20,142 nt of DNA from positions 1 to 20,142 of the forward strand of contig JBOFCS010000160.1 of the NCBI GenBank assembly GCA_051646185.1, written 5' to 3'. Shown piece by piece: positions 17,669 through 20,142 of this stretch. The stretch is from JBOFCS01 sp051646185. GTDB lineage: Bacteria > Actinomycetota > Actinomycetes > Mycobacteriales > Mycobacteriaceae. The notes under the pieces are model-generated. The model was given only the letters and a program-made list of their open reading frames with translations. It was not told where the DNA came from and searched no databases. Every line of letters starts with the position of its first letter. Position 1 is the stretch's first letter. The translations under genes were made by a program, and so were the position numbers.

Positions 17669-17698
17669 AATCTATCCCATAAAATTACTGATGGGCAA
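17669..17698 (-). promoter_or_regulatory. Promoter of the riboswitch-transporter unit
   Basis: Minus-strand TTGCCC (17698-17693) and TAGATT (17674-17669) are separated by 18 bases and match -35 and TAnnnT -10 boxes. Transcription would start about at the first base of the aptamer's outer stem, as expected for a riboswitch leader. The -35 box lies 7 bp past the stop of the upstream HMA gene, so the transporter has its own transcript. Confidence 0.6.
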
Positions 17699-17705
17699 TC
17701 TGGAT

Positions 17706-17936
17706 CTAACTTGGTTCAACACGAGCTAAGTAATAATCCCCACCAGCTGTCAGCGCAGTCTGAATTTGTTCCTCGGAAAGTCTGCTGTGTGCCTCGAGTG
17801 TGATATGTGAATTTCCGTTCGGGACAAGTTCTATTGAGACTGCTGAAACTCCCTCAAGCTCCAGAAGTTCTTCAGTGACTGTTGCTACGCAACTGTGGCA
17901 ATGCAGGCCAGAGGCCTGAATCATCATTTGGGTCAT
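17706..17936 (-). CDS. Heavy-metal-associated (HMA) domain protein, CopZ-like
   Basis: 76 aa, a single HMA domain (ferredoxin-like fold) in the cytoplasm. The metal site is GLHCHSC (C13, C16), a CxxC loop with a His between the cysteines in place of the usual GMxCxxC. Such proteins carry Cu(I) to P1B-type ATPases, but no such ATPase or CsoR/CopY-type regulator is in the window, so it is an orphan here. The ATG at 17936 has GGGAG seven bases upstream. A short palindrome, TAGTACTA (17959-17966), lies in the upstream gap and may be a regulator site or part of the promoter. The next gene downstream, the cobalt transporter, has its own promoter. Confidence 0.88.
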   Translation of the reverse strand: MTQMMIQASGLHCHSCVATVTEELLELEGVSAVSIELVPNGNSHITLEAHSRLSEEQIQTALTAGGDYYLARVEPS

Positions 17937-17991
17937 TGCTTTCTCCCGTAGTGAGCTGTAGTACTAAACTAGCACCCTTTACTTCTCACCA

Positions 17992-19188
17992 CTAGGGAAA
18001 TAGGCTTGTCAGGAAAACCAAAGAATCTTCTTGGGATTGAGCCATTACTTGGCCATGTCCTCCTGGGTAAGTATAAAAAGTTATTTCCGTCCCATGCGTT
18101 AAAAGATCGGCGGCAAGGGTCGCGGCAATGGGTAGTGGCGTGGTGAGATCGGTTATTCCAGCGGCAATGCGGATTGGTGTGGAGTAGCCAGAGGTGGGGA
18201 TAGTTTGCATTGCTGTAATGGCATTTACTAGTTCTGGGGTGTTTAGTGAGGTGCTGAACATATCGCCTAACGCTATTTCGGAAGTCGCTTTATCTAGCTC
18301 ATCAACACATAAATTTTGCGCAAGATCGACTGTCTCGCGGCCTATTTCGGTGAGGTAGTGGTTGATATCAATATGTGGATAGGAGGCTTCCAAACCTGCC
18401 AAGAGCAAAGAAATGTAGGAGACAGCGCCTTCAATGGGTATTGCAGGTAGCCAGGGTCCTGCTAATGGGGCGGCGGTGGACCAGTAAGCGCTTGCCCCAG
18501 TGGCCACTGCACCAAGAAAGTTGAGTTCAGGGGCATAATGAGGGGCAACCTGAGCAGTAAACAATGCTGCTTGACCGCCCTGAGAGTGTCCAATAACGGC
18601 CCAGTTTGCCGAGAGGGTTGGTACTGATTTTCTAGCTGCCCGAACAATATCAACTACCGAAAAACCGGTTATCGGCCCATTTCCATAGGGATGTATGCCC
18701 TCAGTTCCCAAGCCGACATAATCACTGGCAACTACGGCGTAGCCGTTATCGAGCCAGAATCGTAGATAGGAAAAGTCTCGTTCAGGATAGGCAGGGCCAG
18801 TCACCGAGGGTGCACAAGAATCAGCTACCCCCACTGTTCCGTGTGCCCAGGATAAAACTGGCCAACCGCCAGGCGGAGGGGAACCTTCAGGAAGAAACAC
18901 ACTTCCTGTGGACGTCGCGAATTGTCCATCAACACCAGTTGTTACATAACTGATCCGCAGTGCCATTGAAGTTCCAGGAATAGTTGCTACCGCTTTTGCG
19001 GAGGAAACATCAAGTAGTTGACCAGGTAAAGCATTGGTAGGTAAGAACGTAACCAAAGAAACCGATGGAATCTCACTGGAAACAACAGTAGGTTCTGCTG
19101 CTGATGGACCGATGTTGACGGTTAGAGCAACGAAGCAAGTGCACAGTAAATTTTTCCCTAAGGACGCTCCAAAACCCTTGGAAATCAT
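17992..19188 (-). CDS. Secreted lipase of the LIP (secretory lipase) family
   Basis: 398 aa alpha/beta-hydrolase. The N-terminus (basic start, hydrophobic core about 12-26, Ala-rich cleavage near PSAAEP at 29-33) is a signal peptide. The nucleophile elbow is GHSQGG (S202); D347 in AGITDLTTP and H378 in YPGGHGQ complete a likely triad, and SWAHGT (113-118) is the usual oxyanion-side block. Members of this family hydrolyse acylglycerols or other esters outside the cell. Four cysteines occur, three of them after the signal peptide. The ATG at 19188 has AAGGAG six bases upstream. It lies 41 bp downstream of the next gene on the same strand, probably in one operon. Confidence 0.88.
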   Translation of the reverse strand: MISKGFGASLGKNLLCTCFVALTVNIGPSAAEPTVVSSEIPSVSLVTFLPTNALPGQLLDVSSAKAVATIPGTSMALRISYVTTGVDGQFATSTGSVFLPEGSPPPGGWPVLSWAHGTVGVADSCAPSVTGPAYPERDFSYLRFWLDNGYAVVASDYVGLGTEGIHPYGNGPITGFSVVDIVRAARKSVPTLSANWAVIGHSQGGQAALFTAQVAPHYAPELNFLGAVATGASAYWSTAAPLAGPWLPAIPIEGAVSYISLLLAGLEASYPHIDINHYLTEIGRETVDLAQNLCVDELDKATSEIALGDMFSTSLNTPELVNAITAMQTIPTSGYSTPIRIAAGITDLTTPLPIAATLAADLLTHGTEITFYTYPGGHGQVMAQSQEDSLVFLTSLFP

Positions 19189-19229
19189 AAGAACTCCTTC
19201 GATACTTGTTCAAGCAGTACCATCAGTTA

Positions 19230-20142
19230 TTAGCCATTAGAGGTTGGCAAAATGGCATTGTCAGCAAGGCAGACGGATTTTATGACACCTTTATACCAAG
19301 TCATGGGGTAATCGGTAGCTGTTTGAACTGCGGCTATGGGGTCAGGAAGAAAACCACTGATTCCGCCACTAAGGGTATCAAGAATGGTTGTGATGATGGA
19401 CCAGGTTGTACTAGGCACTAACCAAGCGACCTCGGTAGCGATAATGACAAGATCAATAAAATTGAGGAAACTCATTTCAGAAAGCGCAATATTATCAGTG
19501 GCATGTCCACCTATGGTGCTGGCGCCAATTCCAAACAAGTAGGTGATAAGAGGGTCATCCAGTAATCCAATGAGTCCGCCAATATCACCGGATTGCTGTG
19601 GTTGTGCTAATAGTGTTGGGACGCGGGTATTAGCCAACTGGGTTTGAAGGATTTCTACCTGTTGATTAAATCCAAAAAGCTGGTCTTGAGCAATATTAGG
19701 CTGCAGATAATCGGCAGTGCGGTTTACCGCTTGACGTAAGGGCATATCACTAACAGCTGGGCAAGTGGGGCTGGCAATGTTTATTCCTGCTGCAATATCT
19801 TTAACTTGGGTGGGAATAATATCTGGATAAACATCCGGAATTAGGCCCAAAGTCTCTGTTGTCTGGTCACCTGAGGTAGCTACACAACTGGTGCTGAGTG
19901 CTTTCTGTATTGCTTTAGCTGCAGCGGTAAGTATTCGTGGGGTGTAGCTTAAAACCGCGCCAAATATTGTTCCTACAAAGTAGGCAGATGGCATAGCGTT
20001 ACCAATGATTTTGGCGGGGATGCTGAAGATGTAGAGGCCAAGGATTGCGGTTTCGATGGCTTGGTTGAGGGTGAGGTTTTGGAGGCGGAGGCCGCTGGTG
20101 TGTTCGCCGCGTCGGATTTCTAGGAGGGTGCTGACGATGTAG
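19230..20142 (-). CDS. Unrecognised protein, C-terminal part (5' end outside the window)
   Basis: The minus-strand frame is open from the window edge (first full codon at 20141) to a stop at 19230, giving about 303 residues. An ATG at 19994 is internal: upstream codons continue without a stop as YIVSTLLEIRRGEHTSG and onward, so the gene starts beyond the window. I do not recognise the family. Visible are a hydrophobic segment (AILGLYIFSIPAKIIGNAM), a Cys-containing middle (STSC, SPTCP), a hydrophobic stretch FLNFIDLVIIATEVAWLV, and a late SVCLADN. Membrane association or secretion is likely. A lipase gene follows at 41 bp, so a shared extracellular lipid role is possible but unproven. Codon use changes sharply near 20006. 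Confidence 0.7.
   Translation of the reverse strand, partial: YIVSTLLEIRRGEHTSGLRLQNLTLNQAIETAILGLYIFSIPAKIIGNAMPSAYFVGTIFGAVLSYTPRILTAAAKAIQKALSTSCVATSGDQTTETLGLIPDVYPDIIPTQVKDIAAGINIASPTCPAVSDMPLRQAVNRTADYLQPNIAQDQLFGFNQQVEILQTQLANTRVPTLLAQPQQSGDIGGLIGLLDDPLITYLFGIGASTIGGHATDNIALSEMSFLNFIDLVIIATEVAWLVPSTTWSIITTILDTLSGGISGFLPDPIAAVQTATDYPMTWYKGVIKSVCLADNAILPTSNG

Overview
The window looks like a chromosomal stretch of a mycolic-acid-type actinobacterium, most likely a Corynebacterium of moderate GC content. The core (about 3.2-16.3 kb) holds homologues of the Mycobacterium tuberculosis region Rv3818 to Rv3805c in the same relative order: MBL-Rieske protein, acyltransferase, HAD phosphatase, peptidoglycan amidase, glf, glfT2, PAP2 phosphatase, ubiA (decaprenylphosphoryl-phosphoribose synthase) and aftB. 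The genus is inferred from this order, from protein similarity recalled from memory, and from base composition judged by eye; no database search was made.

Layout. 1-648: IS3-type transposase remnant on the minus strand, a 43-bp tandem repeat and about 0.4 kb without a gene. 649-3063: a UvrA2/DrrC-like tandem ABC ATPase. 3160-4740 (minus): an MBL-fold plus Rieske fusion, divergent from an acyltransferase (4854-5606) whose stop overlaps the start of a Cof-type HAD phosphatase (5603-6463). 6460-9570 (minus): a small secreted protein, RNase HI, and a large exported amidase with LGFP repeats. 9901-16323 (plus): glf-glfT2-PAP2-ubiA-aftB, with every gene overlapping the next, so the cluster has no intergenic base. 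16330-17936 (minus): a NicO-type nickel/cobalt transporter behind a cobalamin riboswitch with its own promoter, and a small heavy-metal-associated protein. 17992-20142 (minus): a secretory lipase and the 3' part of an unrecognised gene running off the window.

How the genes work together. The five-gene plus-strand operon supplies the arabinogalactan layer: Glf makes UDP-galactofuranose, GlfT2 polymerises the galactan, UbiA and the PAP2 phosphatase make the decaprenyl-phosphate pentose precursor of the arabinose donor, and AftB adds terminal arabinofuranose. The divergent amidase, with predicted arabinogalactan-associated LGFP repeats, works on the same envelope. In well-known corynebacteria and mycobacteria mycolyltransferase genes follow aftB; here the convergent metal transporter lies 6 bp after it.

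The most informative non-coding elements are the cobalamin riboswitch (17491-17662, minus), whose B12 box matches the family consensus and which points to cobalt as the substrate of the NicO protein; a perfect 14-bp-arm inverted repeat inside glf (10924-10954); three inverted repeats packed into the 74 bp between the amidase and RNase HI genes; and an abrupt change of codon usage near 20006 inside the last gene. No wholly new multi-gene system is evident; the least understood gene product is the MBL-Rieske fusion.
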